Shown: positions 35,389 to 45,407 of the stretch, piece after piece
Position numbering within the stretch: position 1 is the first letter of the stretch
How the letters are laid out: every line of letters begins with the position of its first letter
Source of the DNA: Begonia masoniana
Lineage: Eukaryota; Streptophyta; Magnoliopsida; Cucurbitales; Begoniaceae
Direction of reading: 5' to 3'
Assembly (NCBI GenBank): GCA_022432975.1
Contig: CM039502.1
Span: 71,756,573 to 71,820,572, forward strand
DNA: 64,000 nucleotides
The notes under the pieces: model-generated
Seen by the model: the letters and a program-made list of their open reading frames with translations, nothing else
Told to the model about the DNA's origin: nothing
The model's database searches: none
Translations under genes and position numbers: made by a program

Positions 35389-36339
35389 TGTAATATCCGG
35401 CTTGTACGGATTTTTAGAATATTCATATTTTATTATATATGTGGCATTTTTGGTAAATATGTCAAATCAGGTCCGATTTACGAAAAGAAATCGTCATTAT
35501 GATCCTGACAAATAATAAGAATTTTAACGAATTTTGGAGAATTTTTGGAGTTATAACGCTATATTCCGAGTAATTACCTCTATCGTAATATAATTGACGT
35601 TTTAGTAAAAATAGTAAATGAGGTCCAAATTGCGAACGGATAGTTTTAATAAATCTCTGGTAACTAATTGGACTTATTGGCGAAATTAGGAAATTTGGTG
35701 ATCCCGAATAGTTGGACGATTAACGAAATGAAGGACGAAACAAATAGAATTAAGTAAGAAGGGCAAAATGGTAATTTGCAAACCAAAATTAATAAATAAC
35801 ACAAATCTCTCTTTTTCTCCTCACTTCTCTCTTTTCTCTCTGGCGCTCACGAACAGAGAAGAAACTTCTCTCTGGCCGCCAGCGTTCTCACGACATCCGA
35901 CCTCCGTCCGACCTTCGTTCTTCCTCCGTCCTTCACGGTTTCTCCTCCTCTCGCTACCCTCGGTAAGTAGCTTCGGTCTTTGAGCATTAAATTCCAAGTT
36001 TTAGGTCGATTTAACGTTAGGGTTTCGATTAGGGTTTCGATAAAAATGTCGAATTATGGCTCGTAATTAATAGGTTAGCCGTGAGTAAGTATGTATTGAA
36101 CGTATTTGACGTTATTGGACGAAGAAAAATCAATTTGTGAAAAAGTTAAAAATTGGTAAATTTCCGGGTTTTTGAGAAAAACTCGTTAATTGAGATTTCG
36201 GATTATCGAGCCTTAATTGACGTTCTAAATGCTTTGATTAGCTAAGTTGGAATTTAGGAAATTCATTAGTTGAGGATTTTATAATTTGAACGTTTATAAT
36301 TCAAATTGGTTTTAACGGTGGATATCGTGTTTTCCTCAG

Positions 36340-36956
36340 ACACACGACTCCCGTGGACGAAGATTGAGATTCTGCGCGCCCAAGGTAAGTCTTCGTGACT
36401 TACTCTGACCAATTGGTCTACACCATACTTCGATGTCGTATCGAGGATCCCTGAAGAGATGTTTGCTTTAAATTCGCTTTGGTTGGGTAGTTAGGTTTAA
36501 ATTGTTGTAGGTTAGTTTAATTTCGGTCTTGATGGTATGCACGTTGTTTGTTTATCGCACGGTTATATTATGCACATATCTGTTCATGCATCACGTATTT
36601 CAAAGGTCATGAAAACGAATTTCTGCACGTATTTTAAGAAAATGAACGAACCTCTGTAATGAATGAATGTAATCTGTCTGTATCTGGTCATGCGAGATGG
36701 GGCTCAGGCACGGCTGTGCGTGTTGCAAGCGTGTACCCCCCCCCCCCCCTCTAGGTGGAAAGGGTAGTCCGACCGCTGGATAGGCCCTCTCCATTTAGTG
36801 GGTCGAGGTCTCGGTGACAATCTGTCTGTCTGCGACGTAATGAATCTGTAATCTGAATCTGTCATGCATGTTTTCTGAATGACATCTGCACGCATGCATC
36901 TGCATTTACGTAGCTTACTGAGATTTAATTATCTCATAGGTGTCTGTATGGTGTAG
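36340..36956 (+). other. Putative leader splice module, solo LTR 35389
   Basis: CCTCAG/ begins a 45-nt putative exon that ends CAAG/GTAAGT (36384). The perfect GACC-AATT-GGTC hairpin and TACACCATAC follow. CTTACTGAG lies about 44 nt before GGTGTAG at 36956. The layout matches B, C and F although the surrounding sequence is unrelated. Confidence 0.5.
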
Positions 36957-37417
36957 GTGATATCTTTGGTGACATCGAGCCAGGTGAGGACGATGTTCCT
37001 CCTCCTGACGTAGGTGGCAGCTGATGGATGATGGCCGTGGGAGTGCGCTGAGTAGTCGAGGCGCGATATGACCCGTGGGGATGTATGTATGGACTCTGGG
37101 GTTATTTTGGGATATTTTGAATTGATAATTGTATAGAGTATTTTAGGTTGTTTGGATCTGGATAGAGGTTAGAAAATGTTTTGGTAACTGTATGTAAAAG
37201 CTTTGGTTTAAACTGTTTTGATAAACGTTATGAAATGTTTTGATTCGTTTTGGGATTGGTACGGGTAAGCTCGGTTTTTAGAGCTATCCACGCAGTTGGA
37301 CTTCGCCAAGTCCGCCGCCATACTATTGAGTTTAGAACACGTTTATGAGGGATTGAAGTCGTGAATTGATTGTGAATATTGATGAGTAAAATGAATGGGA
37401 TATTAAAATGTGTATAT

Positions 37418-37790
37418 TTGCTCTCTGGAATTGGATTCCAGAGAAGTGTTGTGTGAATGTTTGCTCTCTGGAAACCGGATTCCAGAGAGCTGAAATATGT
37501 TTTGCTCTCTGGAATTTCAGAGAGCAAAGTGTTAAACAAAAGCTGAAGGAAGAGAAGAAGGAAAGAAGGGGAAAAGGAAGAGGAGTCCGATCGCTTAAGG
37601 TGATCGCTGCTGGCTTATATCAGTGCAGCGATCGATCTCTGCCTTCAGCAGAGATCGATCGCTGCTTGGGAGAGGCAAGGGTGCGGCGATCGGTCTCTGC
37701 TGAAGGCAGAGATCGATCGCTGCCTTACCAATAAGGTGCGGCGATCGGTCTCTGCCTTCAGCAGAGATCGATCGCTGCCTTCGATGCTTC
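37418..37790 (+). repeat. Hairpin array in the solo LTR
   Basis: Three short foldbacks are built from GCTCTCTGGAA / TTCCAGAGAGC (37418-37530). Three longer ones are built from GCAGCGATCGATCTCTGC with its complement and a 5-base loop. The first of these, at 37625-37665, has perfect 18-bp arms; the others are at about 37683-37725 and 37740-37780. Confidence 0.85.
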
Positions 37791-38019
37791 GAGGGGCAGA
37801 ATCCCAATTCTGCCCTCCCACTTTTCTGAATGGTTTTAATTGTTTAATAATTAAATGTTTTAAGTTTTATTTAATTATTAAACGTTTTGTTTTAAATGTT
37901 TTAGAGGTCCGATTTCAATTCCGTTTTAAATTCTGATTGAGTTTCCGCTTAAGTATAAGTTAATGTTTAAAATGAAAAATTTATTACGGAAATACGGGTA
38001 CGGAATTAGGGGTGTTACA

Positions 38020-38611
38020 CATAATCATCAACTTTATTTGACTCAAAACCATATGAGGTGACTGCTTGATGAAATTTGTAATACCATTGACGGGAAGCTT
38101 GTTTTAGCCCGTAGATAGATTTCTTTAATTTACAAACTAAGTCCTTTGATTTATCCGAATCAAAGAACTCGGGTTGCACCATATAGATCATTTCATCAAT
38201 GTCACCATTGAGAAACGCCGTCATTGCATCTATCTGATGTAGCTCTAAATCAAAATGAGCTACTAGTGCCATTATAGTTCTAAAGCAATCTTTCGTAGAT
38301 ACCGGAGAGAAAGTTTCCTTATAGTCAATGCCTTCTCTTTGAGTAAAACTCTTACCAACAAGACGTGCTTTGAATCTCTCAATGTTACCTTTTGAATCCC
38401 TTTTAGATTTAAAAATCTATTTACAACCGACGGGTTTCAAACCTGCAGGTAACGGGATGAGATCCCAAACGTCATTGTCTTTCATGGACTTTAACTCCTC
38501 ATTCATGGCATCAGTCCACTTTTGAGAATCAGAACTGTTAATGGCTTGGTTGAAAGTGACAGGGTCATCTTCCACCTCACCAAGTTCCTCATGTTCTTGT
38601 AGGAATACGAT
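38020..38611 (-). pseudogene. Copia RT N-terminal half
   Basis: On the minus strand: WTDAMNEELKSMKDNDVWDL, a TAG at 38417-38419 where relatives have tryptophan, then the ARLVGKSF / FSPVS region, the DAMTAFLNGD block with the first catalytic aspartate (the usual D in DVxTAFLNG-like boxes), KKSIYGLKQASRQWYYKF and ESNKVDDYV. The reading frame continues into 35388 after removal of one CATAA. It is bounded on its upstream side by the solo LTR at 38612-40804. Confidence 0.9.
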
Positions 38612-40804
38612 TGTAGCACCCGGTTTCAATTAAACCGAATTTAACTTGTAAATTAATGATGTGCAATTTCATGGTAGAATTGAGAGAGAGTTATTGGCTA
38701 GGTTAACGGGTGACTAAGCAAGGGCATTTATGTAAATGGGCAATTTAAAAGTGGATAACGTATTTAAAGAAAGAGAGATTAGGTTTAATAAACTGTAGCC
38801 GCCACCATTTCACATTTTTTTTCCTCTTCGGGTTTTCAGCGAGCAGTAGAGCTCTCTTGGCGATTCTCTCGCTCGATTCTCCTTCAACCTAGGTAAGCTC
38901 TCTTAGTTTGTCTGTGATTTTAACAACTAGATAGCTGAGGAAGTACAACGTGTGAAGTTTCGAGGAATACTGTGTGAGAGTCGAGCTCGGGTGTAGTGTT
39001 GAATCGGAAATGCACAATGAACTAAGCTTCCAAGCTAGTTTCCCTTGATTTTCTGAACAGATTAGAATGAGGTTTAGTAGAAATCTAATTGACATCCTTT
39101 CTATGACCTAGGTGAGCGGACTTCTGAAGTAGATTGAAACCTTGCATTTCCAGAGGAGCCAGGTAAGTAAAGTTTGTTTGTATGCCTTCGGGCCTACATC
39201 ACAAAACGTTAGGGTTGTGTTTACTTGGATGTGTCTGTGTGTGTGTTATGCATCATGTTTTAAAAGTATACGAAAATGAATTTGAATGCATGTTGGCATG
39301 GTAAGGAATGAACATATTGAAACAGTGAATCAGCTTTGCTGTTAAGGGAGCTAATCCAACCCTTAATGCGACAGTGGATATTTATACTTTGGGAGAGTTG
39401 ATCCAACTCCCAATTTCACAGGGGGATCTGAACAGTGAATCAGTTTTACTGTTAAGGGAGCTAATCCAACCCTTAATGAGACAGTGGATATTTATACTTT
39501 GGGAGAGTTGATCCAACTCCCAATTTCACAGGGGGATCTGAACAGAAACAACGCATGAACAACTGAGAGGAGAAAGTAGAAATTGCACGTCTAGGAATTT
39601 ATGTTCCAGCATTTCATTCTTTTCTTTTCATCATTGCTTTGCTTACTTAGCATTAGGCTAATAGATGAGTTTTGTGATGTAGGTGAAGAAGTGACAGCAG
39701 GTGATTCTTCTGAGTTCATTGAGGGATAGACTGGTTGGGGGAGCACACTCATGCCACGAACCTGGTGAACTGATGAGGCGATTTAACTGATGTCTGTTTG
39801 GTGAGAAGGTTTAGTTGACAGTGATTAAAACTTAGAAATGCTAAGTTTCCATAGCAGTAGTGGTTTCAGTATTTTAAACACGTTTTGAGATTTTTCTGAT
39901 AACGATGATCTGTTGTGTTTTAGATGTTATTTTTACTGGATTTGATTAATGTAGTGGTTTGAGTTGTTTCCGAATTGTCTTGGAAAAGTAAGCAAATTTC
40001 TTCCTGTAATCAGTGTTGTGTATGTTTTGTGAGGAGTCGTTGAAATGTACTCAGTTTTCTACCGGTAGATGATGTCTATCGGTAAATGATGAGTTATGTT
40101 GTCTATCGAAAGATGTCTTCAGAAAAGTCATCGGATGATGTAGGTTTAAGTTTATCGGAAGATGTCTTTAGATGAGCCACCGGATGATACAAGTTAATTC
40201 TATCGGAGGGTGTAGGTTTAAGTCTACCGGATGATGTCTCAGTAAACTCATCGGCAGATGCGTGCTGACGTCATCGGCAGATGTAGGAGAATTATCGTCG
40301 TTTAGTCTATCGGTAGATGATGAGTTATTGTTCTGTCACCTACCGGTAGATGAAGACCTTGCATTATCGGAAGGAGAGGGTGTCATACTTTGTCGTGTAG
40401 TCATCGGTAGATGCCGTCTACTGAAAGGGGTCTGTGTTGTATATTTTCCGAGTGACGTCATCGGTAGAAGCCTCCTATTTCCTGTTTCTACTTCCTCCGT
40501 TGACTTTGTCGTCGGCTGTTTGGTTTGACCTCTGCAATTTCTCGAGTATTCCTCGTTTAAAAACTTTATTTCTTTTGGCTGATTATTCTGAACATTTCAA
40601 AACATTATTTTAACAATGTTTTTCACAGTTTGTTTAACTCCATAGTTATTCAAATGATTTCCGCTGCAAGTTCTCAAAGGTTTTGAGGTTTTAGTAAAAC
40701 GATCAATCTTGACTTTCGGGTAAAGTTTTAACTTAATCCAAAATTTCTTAGTCATGTTCGAGCGATGAGTAGCGAACCGGATTTAGAAAATTCAGGGCGT
40801 TACA
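38612..40804 (+). mobile_element. Solo LTR of the B family inside Copia pol (2193 bp)
   Basis: It is flanked by exact ACGAT (38607-38611, 40805-40809), with ends TGTAGCACCCGG and CAGGGCGTTACA. Parts present are a TATA-like box at 38760, donor at 38893, the splice module 39112-39682, a 119-bp direct repeat at 39310-39543, and a distal array of CGGnnGATG units at 40060-40480 with two TGACGTCATCGG cores. Confidence 0.95.
39112..39682 (+). other. Putative leader splice module, solo LTR 38612
   Basis: A 51-nt putative exon (39112-39162) lies between GACCTAG and GCCAG/GTAAGT. The GCC-TTCG-GGC hairpin and TACATCA lie at 39184-39201. The acceptor TGATGTAG ends at 39682, giving a 520-nt putative intron. 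Confidence 0.5.
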
Positions 40805-40809
40805 ACGAT

Positions 40810-41124
40810 GTAATCATCCAAAATCGTACTCCTTCTCTCTCTGTGGACCTCCGTAATGACATATTTTCTTGAGGCTGTTGAGTTTGTTCTTCGGGAATGA
40901 CTTCCTGAAGAAGTTCAGAAAGTGATTCAACATTGTCTTTTTTATTATCCACTTGATCGAAGTCAAAGGAAACCAAAGGAAGAGGAACAACTTCCTCTTC
41001 AAAGACAATGTCTTCCTTATCTCTCCTCACAAACTCTACATCCTCAAAAAATCGGAAATTTCCCGTTTCAAAGAATGTCCTTACAGTGGGATCATAAAAT
41101 TTGTACCCCCTTGACCGTTCAGGA
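40810..41124 (-). pseudogene. Copia integrase C-terminus and linker to RT
   Basis: The minus strand reads CPERSRGYKFYDPTVRTFF, a typical Copia integrase C-terminal GYK-type block, then FFEDVEFVRRDKEDIVFEEE, an acidic linker, and RRSTEREGVRFW before RT. Element E cuts it at 41124 and the solo LTR cuts it at 40809. The integrase catalytic core is not in the window. Confidence 0.82.
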
Positions 41125-42345
41125 TGTTGACTTAATTAGTGTTTAAGTCTAAATATATTTTTGATGATGTGTTTATATGCTTGTAATATAATTTGATTAT
41201 GTTTATTAAATGAGAATAATGAATTATGCATTGGAGTTTAATCTATTGGAAATGCCCTTGGAAAGGGTATTTTAGTTATCTAATGCATGTGATTAAGTGT
41301 ACAGGGCTACATAGTTTTTTTAACAGAGTTAAGTGAAGAACTCCACCGCTCACTAAACGACAAAGGCGGATGAGAAAAATGAAGATATACTATGTTCGCT
41401 AGACGACAAGGGCGGAAGACTTCAATAAGACATCCTACGCTCACTAAACGACAAAGGCGGAAGACGTCTAAAACTTCTTCATCCGATACTGATTCAAGCA
41501 GGATAGCGTTTTCTCATCCGATGTCGGTTCAACATTTTAAAGTTGCATCATCCGACACCGGTTCAGCGTTTAAAGATTCATCATCCTATGCCGGTTCAAC
41601 ATTTTGAAGTTGCATCCACCGATGGCGGTTCAAGACTAAAACAACATGATCTTCCGCAAAAATTCAAAACAACCGCGAAGCTACAGTGATGTCGTTTTCA
41701 GCCTTAACTCTAAAACATTAATGGCGACGACAAACAGCAATCTCAAATGCAACGGATATCTGCTTCAGTACAGATGCTTCCCAACGGTAACATTTTTCCA
41801 TTAGTAGAAAGAAGCATTCAACTCTGTGAAGCAAAAATTCAGACAGAGTATTTAAGCCAAAGAATAAGCACGAAGAAAAGAACTTTTGTGAAAATTAGCT
41901 TTGACCCCTAACGTGCGATTTATCATACTCTGTATTTTTTCATCTACATCTCTCGATTCCTAAACTTGAGAATTTGTTTTGAGAGTTTGTAGTTTGTTAT
42001 GTTCATTCACTCAAATCTGTAAAACCTGAAAGGAAGTGGATTGACGCTCGTGAAGTTCAATCCAGAATTGTAAGGCTGTAGATCGACGCCCATGAAGCTC
42101 GATCTGGGATTCTCATTGAGGAGAGGTTAAGAATCTTCAAGGGGGAAAAACCTTGAAGCGTGGACGTAGGTAGGTTTTGGCCGAACCACGTAAATCACGG
42201 TGTCAAATTTCTCTCTCTTTCACTCTATTTTACTTGTTTGTTTATAATTAACCTAGAAGTTTAATACAAGAGAGAAATTGGTTAGACTCAAAATTAACAT
42301 TAAAAAGTTTAATTCACCCCCCTCTTAGACAATTACGATCCTACA
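41125..42345 (+). repeat. 5' LTR of E (1221 bp)
   Basis: It starts TGTTGAC and ends CCTACA. It contains CGCTCACTAAACGACAAAGG repeats (41350-41460), CATCCGAnnCCGGTTCA repeats (41470-41640) and a TATA-like GAGTATTTAAG near 41847. The flank on the left is CAGGA. Confidence 0.88.
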
Positions 42346-42347
42346 AT

Positions 42348-42359
42348 TGGTATCAGAGC
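42348..42359 (+). promoter_or_regulatory. Primer binding site of E (initiator Met-tRNA)
   Basis: TGGTATCAGAGC lies two bases after the LTR end at 42345. Confidence 0.9.
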
Positions 42360-42414
42360 GAGGTTAAACATTGTCTAAGTTGTGTTTAAATACTCTGTGA
42401 TTTATATATTTACA

Positions 42415-43740
42415 ATGGCATTCACACACGTAGAAGGTCAAGCTGTTAATAGACCTCCCTTCTTTGATGGTAGTGATTATGTCTACTGGAAGGCTAGAAT
42501 GAGAATATTCGTTCAAGCCATGGATTATGAGATTTGGGGCATAATTGAAAACGGCCCTTTCAAGGCCACGAAAACTGTTGATGGGAAAAGTATCCTTAAG
42601 GACTCTACTGAACTATCTGAGTCCGATAAGAGAAATCTGAGCCTTAATGCCAAGGCAATAAACACTCTGTACTGTGCTCTAAATAGAGATGAATTTAATA
42701 GAGTACAAGGGTGTGAGAGTGCTCAAGAAATTTGATACTTATTAGAGATCACACACGAAGGCACAAACCAGGTTAAAGAGAGTAAATTGAGCATGTTAGT
42801 TCATGAATATGAACTGTTTTCTATGGAAAAAGGAGAAACTATTAGTTCTATGTATACTCGATTTATTAACATCACTAATGGTCTTAAAGCTCTTGGTAAG
42901 ATTTACTCAGGTGAAGAACAGGTAAGGAAAATTCTGAGATGCCTACCGAGAGCATGGCAACCAAAGGTGACAGCCATACAAGAGGCTAAGGATCTCAAAG
43001 CTCTCAAACTTGAAGAGCTCATTGGCTCACAGATGCCTCATGAGATAACCATGAGAGCCAATGACAAGGAAGATCTCAAAGAAAAGGAGATCAGCAAAAA
43101 GAAGGATATAGCACTTAAAGCTTCCTCGAGCAAACTAGATGACTCTGAGGAAGATGAGGACATTGCCCTCATTACAAGGAGGTTCAGCAAATTCCTCCAG
43201 AGAAAAAGAATGCAAGGAAGAAGATTTCCTAAGGTCGAGAAACCACAAAAGGAGAAGGAAATCACATGCTTTGGGTGTGGAAAGCCAGGCCACATGAAGG
43301 CTGACTGTCCACAAGCTAAGAATCCCAAGAAGTTCAAGAAAAGAGCATGAAGACCACTTGGGATGACAGTGAAAGTGATACATCCTCAGAAGATGAGGAA
43401 GTAGCCAACCTCTGCTTCATGGCACATGAAAATGAGGTTAGTGTTTCCTCTAGTGATAGTGAAACTGAGGATGGAGACTTAATTGATACATTTAATGATT
43501 TAGTTAAACAGTTTGGCATGCTAAAAAAGATAATGCATGATTAGTAGAAAAGCATGCAAAAGAAGTTGACTCGCATGTTAAGGAATGCAACATGCAGAAA
43601 GAGGAAATTACTGAACTTAAAAGCAGAAATAAGGATTTAAATAATATTATTCTAAAATTTACTAATGACAACAAGTTATATAAGATGTTATTAGGTAAAC
43701 AGAGAGTAGATTTTAACAGAGCAGGATTAGGTTTTGATTA
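42415..43740 (+). pseudogene. E gag (Copia/Sirevirus type)
   Basis: ATG 42415 starts MAFTHVEGQ, followed by the DUF4219/UBN2-type gag core (PPFFDGSDYVYWKARMRIF, EIWGIIENGP, ALNRDEFNRV). TGA at 42733-42735 replaces tryptophan. The rest (EGETISSMYTRF, RCLPRAWQPKVTAI, EELIGSQM) leads to a zinc knuckle CFGCGKPGHMKADC. Frameshifts near 43345 and 43540 separate an acidic serine-rich stretch and the KQRVDFNRAGLGFD tail. It ends at the junction with the truncated LTR of F. Gag would package the RNA; this copy is broken. Confidence 0.87.
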
Positions 43741-44756
43741 GGAGATCTGAAACTTTTATTGCCTTCTGTTTTATGCCCTCTGTTCGTATGTCTTCCTGTT
43801 ATAGTTGTCAAGTTCTGCCTTAAAAACTTCATCTTCCGATCACATTCACTGCTGTTTTAAGTGTACATCCACCGATAGTCACTGTTCACATTTTGTCTTA
43901 TTCGCATCTTCTGCCAAACAGTGATTCTGCCATAGGTTTTTTTTTCTTCTGCCGATTACGTAAATGCCTATATCTTCCGGTTGACGTCATCCATCATCCG
44001 GCTGACGTAATCAGCTCATCCGAATTCATCTACTGTCTGTATCTTCCGGTTGACGTCATCCATCATCCGGCTGACGTCATCACCCCATCCGAATTCATCT
44101 ACTGTCTGTATCTTCCGGTTGGTGTCATCCATCATCCGGCTGACGTCATCACCTCATCCGATCTCATCTGCTGCCTGTAACTTCCGCCTGACGTCACCCA
44201 CCTTCCGGCTGACGTCACCACCTCTTCAACCCAGTTTTACTCAACCTCTTCTGCTGAACACTGTTCGTCTTTTGTCGTATCTAAATCCACCGATAGCTTT
44301 AATCTTCCGCCTGACGTCATCCTTACTTCTGTCTTTGCAAATACATCTTCCGCCTGACGTCAACTCACATCCTCCAACCGATTTAATTGTATCACCCGCC
44401 TTGGTTCATTTACATCCACCGATTTCGGTTCATTGTTTTATTAAATGACATCCACCGTTCCGGTTTAATTTTCATCCACCGCCCAACAGTATTTTGTTTG
44501 CTTTTGAAAACTAAGTCTTCTGCCAGTCTTCCGCCAATATTTCCTGTTTCCTACTTCCATTTATAACTGTTATCCAGAATCTCTTTTTACCGCTTTCCCG
44601 TTTGATTTCGAATCTAGAGAACTTTCTCTCCCATTGTAAATGTCTTAAAAGTATAATGTCAAAAAAAAATGTAGTCCCTGTTTTCCATTAACCGTCCCGG
44701 AGTGACGGATTGGCTCTCGGGTCCTGCTGATCGGGATCCAGATTCGGGTCGTCACA
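43741..44756 (+). repeat. 5' LTR of F (3' third only)
   Basis: It matches 51199-52213 from GGAGATCTG to CGGGTCGTCACA. It includes the TGACGTCA/CATCTTCCGGTTGACG array at 43830-44480. The promoter end and splice module are lost. Confidence 0.92.
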
Positions 44757-44760
44757 GTCA

Positions 44761-44771
44761 TGGTATCAGAG
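44761..44771 (+). promoter_or_regulatory. Primer binding site of F (initiator Met-tRNA)
   Basis: TGGTATCAGAG starts five bases after the LTR end at 44756. Confidence 0.9.
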
Positions 44772-44915
44772 AGACAAGGTTTTAAAACCGATTCTGTGAA
44801 ATGTCTGACTGCGCAACCCGCCACATGAGATCGCTCCACCAACTGTAAGTGTTTAAATCCCTGTCAAAGTTCTGTTTATTAAATTAGGTTATTCTGTTTA
44901 TAGGGTTTATTAGAA

Positions 44916-45407
44916 ATGGTGAGAGGACATCAGGAAGAGTCAAGTGAAAGCTCTCGTACCATTGACGGACTAACCGAACTGGTGGGTGTACAGTCCCGCA
45001 TGGTGGAACGTATGATGGCCAGAGAAGACAGCGGGAACAATAATAATAATAACCATGGAAATGCTTCACGTGACAACAATGGAGATAGATTCCGGTGACT
45101 CCAGCCCCCTTCATTTGATGGACTGTCTACAGACTCGACCCGTGCTGAAACCTGGATTCGAACAATAGAGAAGATGTTCAGTTATGCAGAAGTGGAAGAC
45201 AACAAGAAAGTTATTTGTGCCACGTTCTATCTCATCGAAAGTGCTGGGTTTTGGTGGGACACAGTGCAGTCGACTACAGTGGCATTAAGCTGGGAAGGAT
45301 TCACGAGAATCTTCTACGAAAAGTACTTCGACCGTGGAGTGAGGAAGGAGAAATTGCTTGAATTCTCTCGGTTGCGACAATATGGGTCAGTGGCCGAATA
45401 TGTTTAG
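44916..45407 (+). pseudogene. F gag N-terminal half
   Basis: It starts MVRGHQEESSESS at 44916. TGA at 45096-45098 replaces an arginine-type codon before LQPPSFDG, and TAG at 45405-45407 replaces a glutamine-type codon after SVAEYV. The gag core (FWWDTVQSTTVALSWEGFTRIFYEKYF) is intact. It is in the same frame as the downstream 1288-residue stretch. Confidence 0.9.

Larger units (their letters stand above)
35389..38019 (+). mobile_element. Solo LTR inside Copia RT (2631 bp), unrelated start TGTAATATCC
   Basis: It is flanked by exact CATAA copies (35384-35388, 38020-38024), with ends TGTAATATCCGG and GGGGTGTTACA. No internal region is present. It contains a CT-rich leader (35810-35960), donor at 35963, a 45-nt putative exon 36340-36384, a GTAAGT donor, a GACCAATTGGTC hairpin at 36408, an acceptor at 36956, a run of 14 C (36736-36749), and hairpin arrays at 37418-37530 and 37600-37790. 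Orientation was chosen from the leader and splice-site order. Short open frames on both strands are not genes. Confidence 0.88.
33507..41124 (-). mobile_element. Ty1/Copia element (minus strand), 3' half, cut by two solo LTRs and by E
   Basis: On the minus strand the order is integrase C-terminus (to 40805), RT (38611-38020, then from 35388), RNase H, polypurine tract and 3' LTR. Integrase core, protease, gag and the 5' LTR would lie beyond element E but are absent from the right side, so they were deleted. This integrase-before-RT order defines Copia. Confidence 0.9.

Noticed and set aside
36600..36895. Minus-strand ORFs with poly-glycine
   Set aside because: Created by the run of 14 C at 36736-36749 in a solo LTR.
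37595..37807. ORFs on both strands with SISAEGRDRS repeats
   Set aside because: By-products of the GCGATCGATC hairpin array.
43893..44448. ORFs of 95 and 132 residues, with copies at 51351-51905
   Set aside because: They are produced by the CATCTTCCGG/TGACGTCATC repeat words of the F LTR and overlap in different frames.
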